Assembly: GCA_016290295.1 (NCBI GenBank)
Contig: JAEETJ010000016.1
Coordinates: forward strand, 1-62,118
Length of the DNA stretch: 62,118 nucleotides
Reading direction: 5' to 3'
Origin: Bacteroidales bacterium
GTDB lineage: Bacteria > Bacteroidota > Bacteroidia > Bacteroidales > WCHB1-69
Shown: piece by piece, positions 26,487-35,769 of the stretch
Layout of the letters: the number at the start of each line of letters is the position of its first letter
Numbering within the stretch: position 1 is the stretch's first letter
Made by a program: the position numbers and the translations under genes
The notes under the pieces: generated by a model
Told to the model about the DNA's origin: nothing
Databases searched by the model: none
Seen by the model: the letters and a program-made list of their open reading frames with translations, nothing else

Positions 26487-27389
26487 ATGCTGACAAAAAG
26501 TAGAATTAAAGGAGTAAAACATATCATCGTGGTGGCTTCCGGCAAGGGCGGTGTGGGCAAATCCACCGTTTCCGCTAACCTCGCCATCATGCTGGCTAAA
26601 AAAGGTTATAAAACGGCTCTCTTGGATGCCGATGTCTATGGTCCATCCATCCCCAAAATGTTCGATTTGGAAGACCAAATGGTAGAGGTTACCATGGGCG
26701 AAAATGGCAAGGAAAGCATGGTGCCCATGGAAAAATATGGTGTGAAAATCAACTCCATCGGTTTCCTGGTACCCAGCGACAGAGCGGTGATCTGGAGAGG
26801 CCCTTTTGCTGGTGGTGCTTTGACTCAGTTGTTTACCCAAACGGTATGGGGCGACATCGACTACATGATTGTGGACTTCCCTCCTGGCACTGGCGATGTG
26901 CAAATATCCGCTATCCAGCAGTTCAGAATCTCAGGAGCTATTATCGTGACCACTCCACAGGTGCTGGCCGTGAACGATGCCCGCAAGGGTGCCGAGATGT
27001 TCGCTCCCGACAACATGAATGTACCTCTTTTTGGCGTGGTGGAGAATATGTCATGGTTCACCCCGAAACAGCATCCCGAGGAAAAATATTTCCTCTTTGG
27101 ACAGGGTGGGGGACTGACACTTGCCCGTGAGTTTAATACCACTTTGCTGGCACAGATTCCTTTGGTTCAGGAAGTGGGTGAAACCGCTGAAAAGGGTGGC
27201 AACCTGATTGATCAAAATAATGCCATCATCAATGAAGCTTTTGACAGACTGGCCGATGAAGTGGTATATCAGTTGGAAAATGCTCCCATTGACGAGGTGG
27301 AAGAAGAACATTGCGACCGTGAGGATTGCGAGCATTCGGATTCTTGCACACACGACTGTTCCACTTGTGGACATGCTTGTCATCACTAA
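26487..27389 (+). CDS. Mrp/ApbC-type P-loop ATPase (iron-sulfur carrier), short form with Cys/His-rich tail
   Basis: This 300-residue protein has the Mrp/NBP35 P-loop GKGGVGKST near residues 19-27, the family strand LDADVYGPSIPKMF, and DYMIVDFPPGTGDVQ. The family carries Fe-S clusters to apoproteins. Two features are odd. The usual N-terminal MIP18 (DUF59) domain of about 90 residues is absent, since the ATG lies only 10 codons before the ATPase core. The CPxCG that often follows ENMS is replaced by ENMSWFTPKQHPEE. Instead the last 30 residues are rich in Cys and His (CEHSDSC, CSTCGHACHH) and could hold a metal. It precedes two SGNH hydrolase genes by 24 bp. Confidence 0.85.
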   Translation: MLTKSRIKGVKHIIVVASGKGGVGKSTVSANLAIMLAKKGYKTALLDADVYGPSIPKMFDLEDQMVEVTMGENGKESMVPMEKYGVKINSIGFLVPSDRAVIWRGPFAGGALTQLFTQTVWGDIDYMIVDFPPGTGDVQISAIQQFRISGAIIVTTPQVLAVNDARKGAEMFAPDNMNVPLFGVVENMSWFTPKQHPEEKYFLFGQGGGLTLAREFNTTLLAQIPLVQEVGETAEKGGNLIDQNNAIINEAFDRLADEVVYQLENAPIDEVEEEHCDREDCEHSDSCTHDCSTCGHACHH

Positions 27390-27413
27390 AAACTGTTTCG
27401 CTGCCATTGCCGC

Positions 27414-28856
27414 ATGAAAAGCTATAAGATCCTGATTTTCATTCTTGCTGTCATCACCATTTTGGCGTTGGTGGCCTATTTCTTTCCCAAGGATGGGGTG
27501 AAAATCGGTTCTACGGAATTGCATTTCCCGTCAATTGAGGAAGCCTTGGTGCGTGAACCCATAGAGACAGAAACGGTTGATCCGCTTGTCGCTATTCAGG
27601 ATTCTATACGCATGGAGGAGTTACGCTCGCTGAAAGACACCTTGGCACATTACAAGGAAGTGTTTATTGGTGATGCCGGACAGTTTTATTTTCCGAATGA
27701 TGACATCACTTTCTTTGACAAGGTCTTCGATGAGATGCGTAATGCAAAAGCTAACCATCGTATAATCAGAATTATGCATTATGGCGACTCGCAAATTGAA
27801 ATGGACCGTTTGTCCGCCAATTTGCGTGAGTGGTTCCAGTCTCATTTTGGTGGTGGTGGCCCGGGAATGTTGCCTGCAGTGCAGACCATCCCCTCGGCGG
27901 TGGTGTCACAGCGTGCCACGGGCGATTTGACTGCCTACGCTCCATACGGCGATGCAGGCGAGCGCACGCGTACGGGCAATTATGGCATCATGGCCAAGAG
28001 TTACAACATGGGCAGTTCTGCCGTGGTCAATATCTATGCGTCCAAGCATAATGCCGCCCGTGATAGAGTGAAACACTTTTCTTCTGTGAAGCTGTTGGTG
28101 AACGACCGTAGCGGAAAGTTCAAAGCTTCGGTGTCGGCAAAAGGCCAGCAGCAAAAGTATGAAATGGAAAGTCCTGGCAAGGGTATTCAATTGCTTCAAT
28201 GCCAGTTGGATACGGAAGCTACCACGCTGACTGTCCGTATGTCAGGCGCATCAGATATTTATGGTATTATGGTGGATGACGGCTATGGCGTGAATGTGGA
28301 CAATATTCCGTTGCGAGGCTGTTCGGGTACTATTTTTACCCAGCTCAAAGATACCATGTTGCAACGTTGCTATGAGTTGTCGGATGTGGGCATTATTCTG
28401 CTGCAATTTGGCGGTAACTCCGTGCCGGCATTATACAATGATGCCAGCATCCAGAAGTTTAAGGAGGCAACATCAAAACAGATTAGCTATATTCGCTCGC
28501 TGTACCCCAAGGCCGCGGTAGTCTATATCGGCCCATCCGACATGTCCACACGAAGAGGAGGGGGAAGCCTGCGTACCTATCCTTGCTTGCCGGGACTGAT
28601 AGCCGCTTTGAAAGAGGCTGCCCATGAGAACGGTGCCGCTTATTGGGATTTGTATGCTGCTATGGGTGGCGAGAATTCCATGATTCAGTGGGTGAAATCA
28701 GGCTGGGCGGGTCCCGACTATGTGCATTTTACCCCCAAAGGTGCGGAAATCATGGGCGATATCATGGCACAATCTTTTGATGAGGTTTATCGTTTTTATC
28801 AGATGAGAAAGAATATGGACCAAACACAATTGGATTCGCTATGGACCGCAAGATAA
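27414..28856 (+). CDS. SGNH/GDSL-type hydrolase with N-terminal membrane anchor
   Basis: This 480-residue protein has one N-terminal hydrophobic segment (about 5-24, ILIFILAVITILALVAYFF) and is therefore probably anchored with its body in the periplasm. The SGNH blocks are visible: GDSQIEMDRLSANLR (block I), ILLQFGGNSV (block III) and DYVHFTPKGAEIMGD (block V with Asp and His). Such proteins often remove or transfer acetyl groups on extracellular polysaccharide or peptidoglycan, usually beside MBOAT acyltransferases; no MBOAT gene is within the window. It overlaps the next hydrolase gene by 16 bp. Confidence 0.8.
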   Translation: MKSYKILIFILAVITILALVAYFFPKDGVKIGSTELHFPSIEEALVREPIETETVDPLVAIQDSIRMEELRSLKDTLAHYKEVFIGDAGQFYFPNDDITFFDKVFDEMRNAKANHRIIRIMHYGDSQIEMDRLSANLREWFQSHFGGGGPGMLPAVQTIPSAVVSQRATGDLTAYAPYGDAGERTRTGNYGIMAKSYNMGSSAVVNIYASKHNAARDRVKHFSSVKLLVNDRSGKFKASVSAKGQQQKYEMESPGKGIQLLQCQLDTEATTLTVRMSGASDIYGIMVDDGYGVNVDNIPLRGCSGTIFTQLKDTMLQRCYELSDVGIILLQFGGNSVPALYNDASIQKFKEATSKQISYIRSLYPKAAVVYIGPSDMSTRRGGGSLRTYPCLPGLIAALKEAAHENGAAYWDLYAAMGGENSMIQWVKSGWAGPDYVHFTPKGAEIMGDIMAQSFDEVYRFYQMRKNMDQTQLDSLWTAR

Positions 28857-30091
28857 CAGCGATATTTATTCTGATTATGGCAATGCTTATGCCATTGTCC
28901 GCTCAGATGTCAAGGAGTCCGGTGGATTCTTTGGAGTTTGCCCATTTTGAGGCCGACACCTTTGCTTTTGACTTACAGACGTCCAAGCTGGTGCCTTTCT
29001 TTCAGAAGTTTGACGAGGTGGTGAACTCGGGCGAGGGCAATGTGAATATCCTGCATTTGGGCTCTTCACATGTGCAGGCAGGCACACTGTCGCATACCAT
29101 CCGCCGCAACCTCTTGCTTTCTTATCCGCATCTGATTGCCCGCCGTGGCATAATTTTCCCTTATTCTGCCGCCAACAAGTGCAACAACCCTGCCGATTAT
29201 TTGGTGAAGCGTTCATGCGAATTCCAACTGATACGTAATGTTTACCAAGAACATCTTACTCCTCTTGGAGCATCTGGTATTGCGGTGTATGTGCAGGGAC
29301 AGCCGGCGGAGATAAAAATGACGCTCAATGACGAGGATTTGGAGTTCTGCACCAATAGAATCATTGTATTGGGCGAGTCCAACGATGGCAAAGTGGTGCC
29401 TTGGATCCGAGTGGATACTACTTATTACTATCCTGTCATTAAAGACCCGGAACTTAGAAGGTTTGTATTTGATGTTAAGGACTTTACAGACTCCTTTACC
29501 GTGGTAATGCCCTGCGATTCCACTCAACGTTTTACCTTGACGGGCGTTTTTCTCGACAATGATAATCCAGGCTTGACTTTCCATTCTATCGGAGTGAATG
29601 GTGCCGACTTAGATGACTATCTGCGTTGTCCCTATTTTGCGATGGACATGGAGTTGCTTCAGCCTGATATGGTGATATTCGGTATTGGTATTAATGATGC
29701 CAATAGTGAAAATTTTGATTCCTTGACCTTCAAAAACCGCTATTTACAACTGATTCAGCGTATTAAGCAGGTTAATCCGGATTGTGCTTTCATTTTTATC
29801 ACAAATAATGACTCTTATAAAAAAGTCTCCAGACGCAGTTATGCGGTGAATAAAAATAATTTGCAGGTCCGGGATGTTATGTATCGTTTGGCGGCGGAAA
29901 CCCAAGGTGCGGTTTGGGATCAGTTTGACATTATGGGTGGACTGAAATCAATGGATCAATGGCGTATTCATGGTTATGCCCAAACTGACCGTATCCATTT
30001 CACTGTCAAGGGATACAAATTATTGGGCAATTTGTTTTTCAATGCTTTTGTGGATGCTAATGAGAAGGTGAAGAAAGTGCATGAAAAATGA
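28841..30091 (+). CDS. SGNH/GDSL-type hydrolase, secreted, paired with the preceding one
   Basis: This 416-residue protein has a signal peptide ending at PLSAQ (about 1-22). SGNH blocks are NILHLGSSHVQAGTLS (block I), MVIFGIGINDANSE (block III) and TDRIHFTVKGYKLLGN (block V). The general plan is like the preceding protein, suggesting an old duplication, but this one is secreted rather than anchored. The 16-bp overlap with the upstream gene implies coupled translation and a joint job, perhaps de- or trans-acetylation of an envelope glycan. The substrate is not known. Confidence 0.8.
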   Translation: MDRKITAIFILIMAMLMPLSAQMSRSPVDSLEFAHFEADTFAFDLQTSKLVPFFQKFDEVVNSGEGNVNILHLGSSHVQAGTLSHTIRRNLLLSYPHLIARRGIIFPYSAANKCNNPADYLVKRSCEFQLIRNVYQEHLTPLGASGIAVYVQGQPAEIKMTLNDEDLEFCTNRIIVLGESNDGKVVPWIRVDTTYYYPVIKDPELRRFVFDVKDFTDSFTVVMPCDSTQRFTLTGVFLDNDNPGLTFHSIGVNGADLDDYLRCPYFAMDMELLQPDMVIFGIGINDANSENFDSLTFKNRYLQLIQRIKQVNPDCAFIFITNNDSYKKVSRRSYAVNKNNLQVRDVMYRLAAETQGAVWDQFDIMGGLKSMDQWRIHGYAQTDRIHFTVKGYKLLGNLFFNAFVDANEKVKKVHEK

Positions 30092-30237
30092 TTTCTTTAT
30101 GGGAATAGCATGTCTTTTGTATAAAACCGAAATTAGGCAGAACAGGGAAGGAATGGGTGTATGTAAAGACTTGAGAAAACAGTTGCCCTTATAAGATGTT
30201 TTTTTGTTTTTAATAAATACGTTGATTATTGTTCTTT

Positions 30238-30252
30238 TGGCACGAAAATTGC
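30238..30252 (+). promoter_or_regulatory. Sigma-54 (-24/-12) promoter upstream of grpE-dnaJ
   Basis: TGGCACGAAAATTGC matches the sigma-54 consensus TGGCACG-N4-TTGC at every fixed base, with GG and GC ten bases apart. It lies 58 bp before the grpE ATG, placing the transcript start near 30264. No TAnnTTTG motif is seen in this intergenic region (30092-30310). Confidence 0.75.
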
Positions 30253-30310
30253 CATGTTATTATTGTGTATATTCTATTAAAACTGCTAATAAATTAAAAA
30301 TCAATATATT

Positions 30311-30997
30311 ATGAAAGAAGTTGAAAACGCAGAACCTAAAGATGATGTGAATGTTGAACAGGAATGTCAGCATGAACATGACAATTTGTCGGATGAAACT
30401 GACAAAAATCAGACGGAAAATGTAGATTCTGAAGAGAATGTGGACGAAAATCAGGAGAAAGCGGAAAACTCTTCAGAAAAGACAGAGGAGAAAAAGAAAG
30501 GAAAGTCATTCTTTGGCAGAAATAAATCCAAAGAAGATGAGCTGAAAAAACATTTGGAAGAAGCTGAAGAAAAGTATAAAGAATTGAATGATAGATTTTT
30601 GCGTCTTTATTCAGAATTCGATAATTATAAAAAACGTACCAACAAGGAAAAATTGGATTTGCTCTCCACAGCTTCCGAAAAAGTGATTGTGGGCTTACTT
30701 CCGGTAATTGATGATTTTGAGCGTGCTATCGCTGCCAATGAAAAGGTGGAGGATGTGGCTGCCATTAAAGAAGGTTTTGTGTTGATTTATAATAAGTTGT
30801 TGCAACTGTTGAAACGTTTTGATGTGGAAGAAATCAATGCGAAAGGTGAGGAATTTAACACGGATTTCCATGAGGCTGTAACCCATTTTCCGGCTCAAAA
30901 CGAAGAAGATAAGGGCAAGGTGATTGATGTGACGGAAAAAGGATACAAGATTAAAGACAAGGTGATCCGTTATTCCAAAGTGGTAGTGGCCAATTAA
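30311..30997 (+). CDS. grpE: Co-chaperone GrpE (nucleotide exchange factor of DnaK)
   Basis: This 228-residue cytoplasmic protein releases ADP from DnaK. Its N-terminal 80 residues are a very acidic, low-complexity tail (many Glu, Asp, Asn), as in other Bacteroidota. The long dimerisation helix follows (DELKKHLEEAEEKYKELNDRF) with the family core FLRLYSEFDNYKKRTNKEK. The beta-wing ends with DFHEAVTHFPA, GKVIDVTEKGYKIKDKVIR and YSKVVVAN. It is the first gene of a grpE-dnaJ pair, 77 bp apart, behind an apparent sigma-54 promoter; dnaK is not in the window. Confidence 0.94.
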   Translation: MKEVENAEPKDDVNVEQECQHEHDNLSDETDKNQTENVDSEENVDENQEKAENSSEKTEEKKKGKSFFGRNKSKEDELKKHLEEAEEKYKELNDRFLRLYSEFDNYKKRTNKEKLDLLSTASEKVIVGLLPVIDDFERAIAANEKVEDVAAIKEGFVLIYNKLLQLLKRFDVEEINAKGEEFNTDFHEAVTHFPAQNEEDKGKVIDVTEKGYKIKDKVIRYSKVVVAN

Positions 30998-31074
30998 GGA
31001 AATTGAGTTTCCGAGTAAAAAATGACAATTAGTGAAAGAAAATAGCGAAGGGTGATTGAAAACTGATTGAAAGT

Positions 31075-32247
31075 ATGGAAAAAAGAGATTATTATGAAGT
31101 GCTTGGGGTCGAGAAAACGGCCACAGCTGACGAGATAAAAAAAGCTTATCGTAAGAAAGCCATGCAGTACCATCCCGACCGTAATCCGGGTGACAAGGAT
31201 GCTGAAGAGAAGTTCAAGGAGGCGGCGGAGGCCTACGATGTGCTGAGCAATCCAGACAAGAAAGCCCGTTACGACCAGTTCGGCCATGCGGGTATGAGCG
31301 GGGCTGGTGGCGGCTATAATGTGGACTTTGACTTGAATACCATCTTTGAACGTTTCGGTGATTTGTTCGGAGGTGGTTTCTCCGGTTTTTCAGGAGGCGG
31401 TTTTTCTGGTTTCGGAGGCTTTGGTGGAGGCGGTCGTGGCCAAGCTAAACGTGTGCGTCGGGGTACCAATATCCGTATCAAGGTGAAACTGACTTTGGAG
31501 GAAATCAATACGGGTGTGGAGAAGAAAATCAAAATCCAGAAATATGTGCCTTGTGAACATTGCGGTGGTACGGGCGCCAAAGATAAGAATGGTGTGACCA
31601 CATGCCCCACTTGCAAGGGTAGTGGTCAGGTGGTGTCGCAGCAGCGTACCATGTTCGGCGTTATGCAGCAGGTGACAGTCTGCGGCGAGTGCGGCGGTAC
31701 AGGCGAAGTCATTAAGGATAAATGTCCGCATTGTGGCGGTAATGGCGTCGTGAAAGGCGAGGAAGTGGTGACGGTCAATATTCCGGCAGGCGTGGCTGAA
31801 GGTATGCAGCTGACCATGCGCGGCAAGGGCAATGCAGCCCCAAATGGTGGTGTCAATGGCGATTTGTTAGTGCTGATAGAAGAACAAGAGCACGAACTCT
31901 TCGAACGTAATGGCAATAACATCTACCTGAATTACTATATTTCCTTCCCGCAGGCCGCTTTGGGTGCTACCGTTGAGGTTCCTACGCTGACGGGCAAGGC
32001 CCGTATCAAGATTGCCGCAGGCACTCAGAGTGGGCAGATTCTGCGACTGCAAGGCAAAGGCTTGCCGGAACTGAATAGCCGCATTATCGGTGACTTGATC
32101 GTCAACATCAATGTATGGACTCCTAAAAATCTGACCAAGGACGAAAAGGCCGCCATTGAGAAACTTGTGGATGCTGAAAATTTCAAACCCAAGCCGGGTA
32201 AGAGTGACCAAGGCTTTTTCAGCAGGGTAAAGCAGTTCTTCAATTAA
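31075..32247 (+). CDS. dnaJ: Chaperone DnaJ (Hsp40)
   Basis: This 390-residue class A J-protein stimulates the ATPase of DnaK and delivers clients. It holds the J domain at 1-70 with HPD ([17 protein letters not shown]), then a Gly/Phe-rich linker ([15 protein letters not shown]). Four zinc-finger CxxCxGxG repeats follow: [24 protein letters not shown] and CPHCGGNG, the last with Asn for the usual Gly. Two C-terminal beta domains complete it ([20 protein letters not shown]). The length and order are normal. It lies 77 bp downstream of grpE without a separate visible promoter. Confidence 0.96.
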   Translation: MEKRDYYEVLGVEKTATADEIKKAYRKKAMQYHPDRNPGDKDAEEKFKEAAEAYDVLSNPDKKARYDQFGHAGMSGAGGGYNVDFDLNTIFERFGDLFGGGFSGFSGGGFSGFGGFGGGGRGQAKRVRRGTNIRIKVKLTLEEINTGVEKKIKIQKYVPCEHCGGTGAKDKNGVTTCPTCKGSGQVVSQQRTMFGVMQQVTVCGECGGTGEVIKDKCPHCGGNGVVKGEEVVTVNIPAGVAEGMQLTMRGKGNAAPNGGVNGDLLVLIEEQEHELFERNGNNIYLNYYISFPQAALGATVEVPTLTGKARIKIAAGTQSGQILRLQGKGLPELNSRIIGDLIVNINVWTPKNLTKDEKAAIEKLVDAENFKPKPGKSDQGFFSRVKQFFN

Positions 32248-32276
32248 TTCAGAATTCAGAATTCAAAATTCAATAC

Positions 32277-32358
32277 CCCTTCTTTTAGATTCGACGAATG
32301 AGCGAGAGCATAATAATTCCCCCTTCTTTTAGAAGGGGTGGCCGAAGGCCGGGGTAGT
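32277..32358. repeat. Double-hairpin element CCCCTTCT-TTT-AGAAGGGG / GGCC-GAA-GGCC, one and a half copies
   Basis: A complete copy at 32319-32358 has two palindromes with three-base loops, followed by GGGGTAGT. A half copy (32277-32289) stands just before it, separated by 29 bp. A second full copy lies at 35694-35732. Confidence 0.75.
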
Positions 32359-32430
32359 TTTAATTTGCTAATTAACCAATTTACTAATTAAAATTAGCAC
32401 ATTATCTCATCAGCACATTTAAAAAATTTG

Positions 32431-32439
32431 TATATTTGC
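32431..32439 (+). promoter_or_regulatory. -7 promoter motif TATATTTGC
   Basis: TATATTTGC lies 22 bp before the ATG at 32462 and matches TAnnTTTG. Confidence 0.65.
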
Positions 32440-32461
32440 AAGTTCAAATCAATGTGTTCCG

Positions 32462-33115
32462 ATGATACAGGTCAATCATGTGGAAAAAAGCTATGGCTCA
32501 CTGAAAGTGCTGAAGGATATATCCTTAGAGGTTCAGTCTTCCCAAGTAGTGACCATTGTGGGACCCTCTGGAGCGGGTAAATCCACACTCTTGCATTTGA
32601 TTGGCACTTTGGACCGTCCCGACAAAGGGGAAATCATTATTGATGACGTTAAAGTACATGGTTTGAATGATGACCAACTGTCGGATTTCCGCAGTTCCCA
32701 TATCGGTTTTGTTTTTCAGTTCCATCACCTCCTGCCAGAATTTACGGCTATGGAGAATGTTATGTTGCCGATGCTGATTGCCGGCCAGTCCAAACAGGCA
32801 GCCCAACAAAGGGCAGCGGAACTGTTGGACTTCCTGAAATTGAGCGATAGAGTGGGGCACAAACCCTCTGAATTGTCAGGGGGCGAGCAGCAGCGTGTGG
32901 CGGTGGCCCGTGCGCTGGCCAATAACCCTGACCTGATACTGGCAGATGAGCCGTCAGGAAACCTGGATACCGAGAACGCCCAGAAACTGCACCAGCTCTT
33001 TTTTGAATTGCGTGACCGCTTTCACCAAACTTTTATTATTGTGACTCATAATGAGGAATTGGCAAAATTGTCCGACCGCTGCATAGAACTGCGTGACGGG
33101 CAAATTTCAAAATGA
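32462..33115 (+). CDS. ABC transporter ATP-binding protein, LolD/MacB-type
   Basis: This 217-residue ATPase subunit has Walker [10 protein letters not shown] (34-42), Q-loop [20 protein letters not shown], signature [19 protein letters not shown], Walker [13 protein letters not shown] and the switch His in IVTHNEEL. Sequence and size fit the LolD/MacB branch, which powers lipoprotein release or efflux at the inner membrane. No permease (lolC/lolE-like) lies beside it; the partner must be encoded elsewhere, as is common in Bacteroidota. It is followed after 34 bp by pepD and may share its transcript. Confidence 0.88.
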   Translation: MIQVNHVEKSYGSLKVLKDISLEVQSSQVVTIVGPSGAGKSTLLHLIGTLDRPDKGEIIIDDVKVHGLNDDQLSDFRSSHIGFVFQFHHLLPEFTAMENVMLPMLIAGQSKQAAQQRAAELLDFLKLSDRVGHKPSELSGGEQQRVAVARALANNPDLILADEPSGNLDTENAQKLHQLFFELRDRFHQTFIIVTHNEELAKLSDRCIELRDGQISK

Positions 33116-33149
33116 TAATTATCTGATATTCTAATTAAAAATAAAAGTT

Positions 33150-34613
33150 ATGAACGAAGAAATTAAAAAATTGTATCCCAAACAGTTATGGGAAATCTTC
33201 AGCAACATTTGCTCTGTTCCTCATCCCTCAAAACATGAGAAACAACTGACAGAAGCTCTGAAAGAATGGGCTAAGAAGAACAAAATCGATTGCAAACAGG
33301 ACAAAACTGGCAACTTGATTTTCAGTGCTCCTGCCACCAAAGGTATGGAAAAATGTGTTCCCGTTATCCTGCAAGGCCATGTGGATATGGTTCCCCAGGC
33401 TAACAGTGACAAGAAACATGACTTCACCAAAGATCCTATCGAAACCCGTATTGAGAAGGGTTGGGTGAGAGCTAATGGCACTACACTGGGTGCTGACAAT
33501 GGTGTAGGTACTTCCGCTGCTTTGGCCGTTTTGGTATCCAAAGATGTGGCTCACGGTCCTATCGAAGTGTTGGCTACCGTTGACGAAGAAACTGGTATGA
33601 CCGGTGCTTTCGGTCTGAAATCAGGCGTGCTCAATGGCAAAATCCTCATTAACCTGGATTCTGAAACCGAAGGTGAACTCTACGTGGGCTGTGCCGGTGG
33701 TCTCGACGCTAACTTCACCATGAAGTACAAAGAAAAAGCTGTACCCGCTGGTATGAAAGCTTTGAAACTGTTCCTCACGGGTCTGAAGGGCGGTCACTCA
33801 GGTATGGACATCAACTTGGGCCGTGCTAATGCCAACAAGCTGATCACCAGACTGCTGAAGAGCTCTATCGACAAATACGAAGCTCATATTTGCTCTGTTG
33901 TGGGTGGTAGCTTGCGTAACGCTATCCCGCGTGAAGCTGTTGCTATCGTCGTTCTGCCAGAAGACAAGTTGGCTGCTTACAAACGCTTCGTGAAGAAATT
34001 CGCTGACACCATTAAGGCTGAATTCGCTGCTACAGAACCTGATATGGAATTGAAGGTATCAGCAGTGGATACTCCCAAGAAGATGATAGATGCCGATGCT
34101 CAGAAACGTATCGTGAACATGGTATTCGCTATTCCGAATGGCGTACAGCGCATGAGCGACTCCATGAAGGATTTGGTTGAAACATCTAACAATTTGGCTA
34201 TCTTCCATGCTGAGAAGGGCGAACTCAGAGTTTGCTGCTTGCTCCGTAGCTCAGTCAACTCCGCTAAGGATGCACTGGGACAGAAGATGACCGCTATCGC
34301 TGAGTTGGCTGGTGCTGACATCGAGCTGACAGGTGCTTATCCTGGCTGGAATCCGAATATGGAATCCCCGATTATGAAGACCTGTATGACCGTGTATAAG
34401 AAGAAATTTGGCAAGGATCCCGCCATCATGGCTATCCACGCTGGTCTGGAATGCGGCCTCTTCGGTTCACGCTATCCCGATTGGGACATGATCTCCTTTG
34501 GTCCGACCATCGAACACCCACACTCACCCGATGAAAGAGTAAATATCGATTCTGTGGGCAAATTCTGGGACTTCCTCGTTGACGTTCTGAAAAACACGCC
34601 TAAGAAAAAATAA
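33150..34613 (+). CDS. pepD: Aminoacyl-histidine dipeptidase (M20 family)
   Basis: This 487-residue cytoplasmic metallopeptidase cleaves Xaa-His and other dipeptides. The two-zinc site is readable: His77 and Asp79 in GHVDMVP, Asp116 in LGADNGVG, Glu146/Glu147 in DEETGM, Asp170 in NLDSETEG, and the C-terminal His in FGPTIEHPHSPDE. An inserted dimerisation domain lies between, with GHSGMDINLGRANANKL. The length is standard for PepD. Codon use is strongly biased (many GCT, GGT and CTG), suggesting high expression. Confidence 0.94.
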   Translation: MNEEIKKLYPKQLWEIFSNICSVPHPSKHEKQLTEALKEWAKKNKIDCKQDKTGNLIFSAPATKGMEKCVPVILQGHVDMVPQANSDKKHDFTKDPIETRIEKGWVRANGTTLGADNGVGTSAALAVLVSKDVAHGPIEVLATVDEETGMTGAFGLKSGVLNGKILINLDSETEGELYVGCAGGLDANFTMKYKEKAVPAGMKALKLFLTGLKGGHSGMDINLGRANANKLITRLLKSSIDKYEAHICSVVGGSLRNAIPREAVAIVVLPEDKLAAYKRFVKKFADTIKAEFAATEPDMELKVSAVDTPKKMIDADAQKRIVNMVFAIPNGVQRMSDSMKDLVETSNNLAIFHAEKGELRVCCLLRSSVNSAKDALGQKMTAIAELAGADIELTGAYPGWNPNMESPIMKTCMTVYKKKFGKDPAIMAIHAGLECGLFGSRYPDWDMISFGPTIEHPHSPDERVNIDSVGKFWDFLVDVLKNTPKKK

Positions 34614-34621
34614 TATAGTAG

Positions 34622-34769
34622 ATAGGAATTAGGGGTTAGGAATTAGAATTCTTAACTCCTAATTTTTTTACTCCAAAATCTACAATCCTGTAATCCTGTA
34701 ATCCTGTAATCCTCTAATCTCCTAGCTCCTAACCCCTATTCCCTAACCCCTAATCACTATTCCCTAACC
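34622..34769. repeat. Spacer built of short repeated words (AGGAATTAGGGGTT, ATCCTGTA)
   Basis: The gap before the TlyA-like gene is almost wholly made of repeats of CCTAACCCCTAAT-like and AATCCTGTAATCC-like words. No promoter motif is seen in it. Confidence 0.6.
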
Positions 34770-35567
34770 ATGCGTTTAGACAAATACCTCGTTGACCAAG
34801 GCCTATGTTCCTCCCGTGAGCGGGCACAGGATGCCATTAAACTGAAAACCGTGTCGGTGAACGGCAAGATTGAGACCAAAGCCTCCAAAGACATTGCCGA
34901 TACAGATGAGGTGGTGTTGATTGACATTTTCAATAAGTATGTGAGTAGGGGAGGACTGAAGTTGGAGAAAGCCATAGAGGTCTTCCATCTGGATTTTAAG
35001 GATGCCCAGGTCTTGGATGTGGGCAGCTCTACGGGTGGTTTCACGGACTGTGCCCTGCAACACGGAGCTGCTTTTGTGGTGGCGGTGGATGTGGGCACGG
35101 ACCAGCTGCACGACTCCCTGCGTCATCATGACAAAGTGCTATCCATTGAAAATAAGGATTTTAGGGAGTTGACACTCGAAGACGTTCAAGACCGTCGCTT
35201 TGACTGGATAGTATCCGATGTCTCTTTTATTTCTTTAACCTATCTTTTCCCCTATTTCAAAACATTTATGAAGCCCGATGCCCAGTTGATGCTGCTCATC
35301 AAACCGCAGTTCGAGGCGGGGCAGTCATTCCTGAACCGCAGTGGCATAGTGACGGATGAGAAAGGCTACAAAGTGGCCATTCAGAAGGTGATGGCACAGG
35401 CCACCATTGATGGTTTCTATCTGAATAATATTGCGGTCTCCACCCTGTTCGAGAAAAACAAAAATGTGGAATTCCTATCCTTGTTCTCCACCAAAGACAC
35501 AGGTTTCCGCTACAAATTCGACACCCTCGCCGAAGAAATCAAACGGGCGAAACAACTTGTCAATTAG
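34770..35567 (+). CDS. TlyA-family rRNA methyltransferase (S4 plus FtsJ domains)
   Basis: This 265-residue protein joins an N-terminal S4 RNA-binding domain (MRLDKYLVDQGLCSSRERAQ, residues 1-60) to an FtsJ-type methyltransferase. Methyltransferase marks are the K in KYVSRGGLKLEKA, the SAM loop VLDVGSSTGGFTDCALQHGA, and the acidic stretch RFDWIVSDVSFISL with LLIKPQFEAG. TlyA enzymes 2'-O-methylate rRNA and are often labelled hemolysin A in older annotation. The length fits the family. The gene stands between two repeat-filled spacers and no promoter motif is obvious. Confidence 0.92.
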   Translation: MRLDKYLVDQGLCSSRERAQDAIKLKTVSVNGKIETKASKDIADTDEVVLIDIFNKYVSRGGLKLEKAIEVFHLDFKDAQVLDVGSSTGGFTDCALQHGAAFVVAVDVGTDQLHDSLRHHDKVLSIENKDFRELTLEDVQDRRFDWIVSDVSFISLTYLFPYFKTFMKPDAQLMLLIKPQFEAGQSFLNRSGIVTDEKGYKVAIQKVMAQATIDGFYLNNIAVSTLFEKNKNVEFLSLFSTKDTGFRYKFDTLAEEIKRAKQLVN

Positions 35568-35769
35568 TAAATTAGTTAATTAGTAAATTAGCAAATTTAT
35601 TAATTGGTTAGTTTGATTAATGTGTCTTTTTTAGCTTTGAGTTTTGAGCTATGAGCTATAAAACTTTGAATTTTGAACTATGAATTTTGAATTCCCCTTC
35701 TTTTAGAAGGGGTGGCCGAAGGCCGGGGTAGTATATCTGTCCCCTGTAACCTGAAACCTGTAACCTGAT
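35568..35769. repeat. Spacer with AT-rich words and a double-hairpin element (35694-35732)
   Basis: Contains AATTAGTAAATTAG-type words, TTTGAATTTTGAA-type words, and a full copy of the CCCCTTCT-TTT-AGAAGGGG / GGCC-GAA-GGCC element also found at 32319. Confidence 0.7.
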
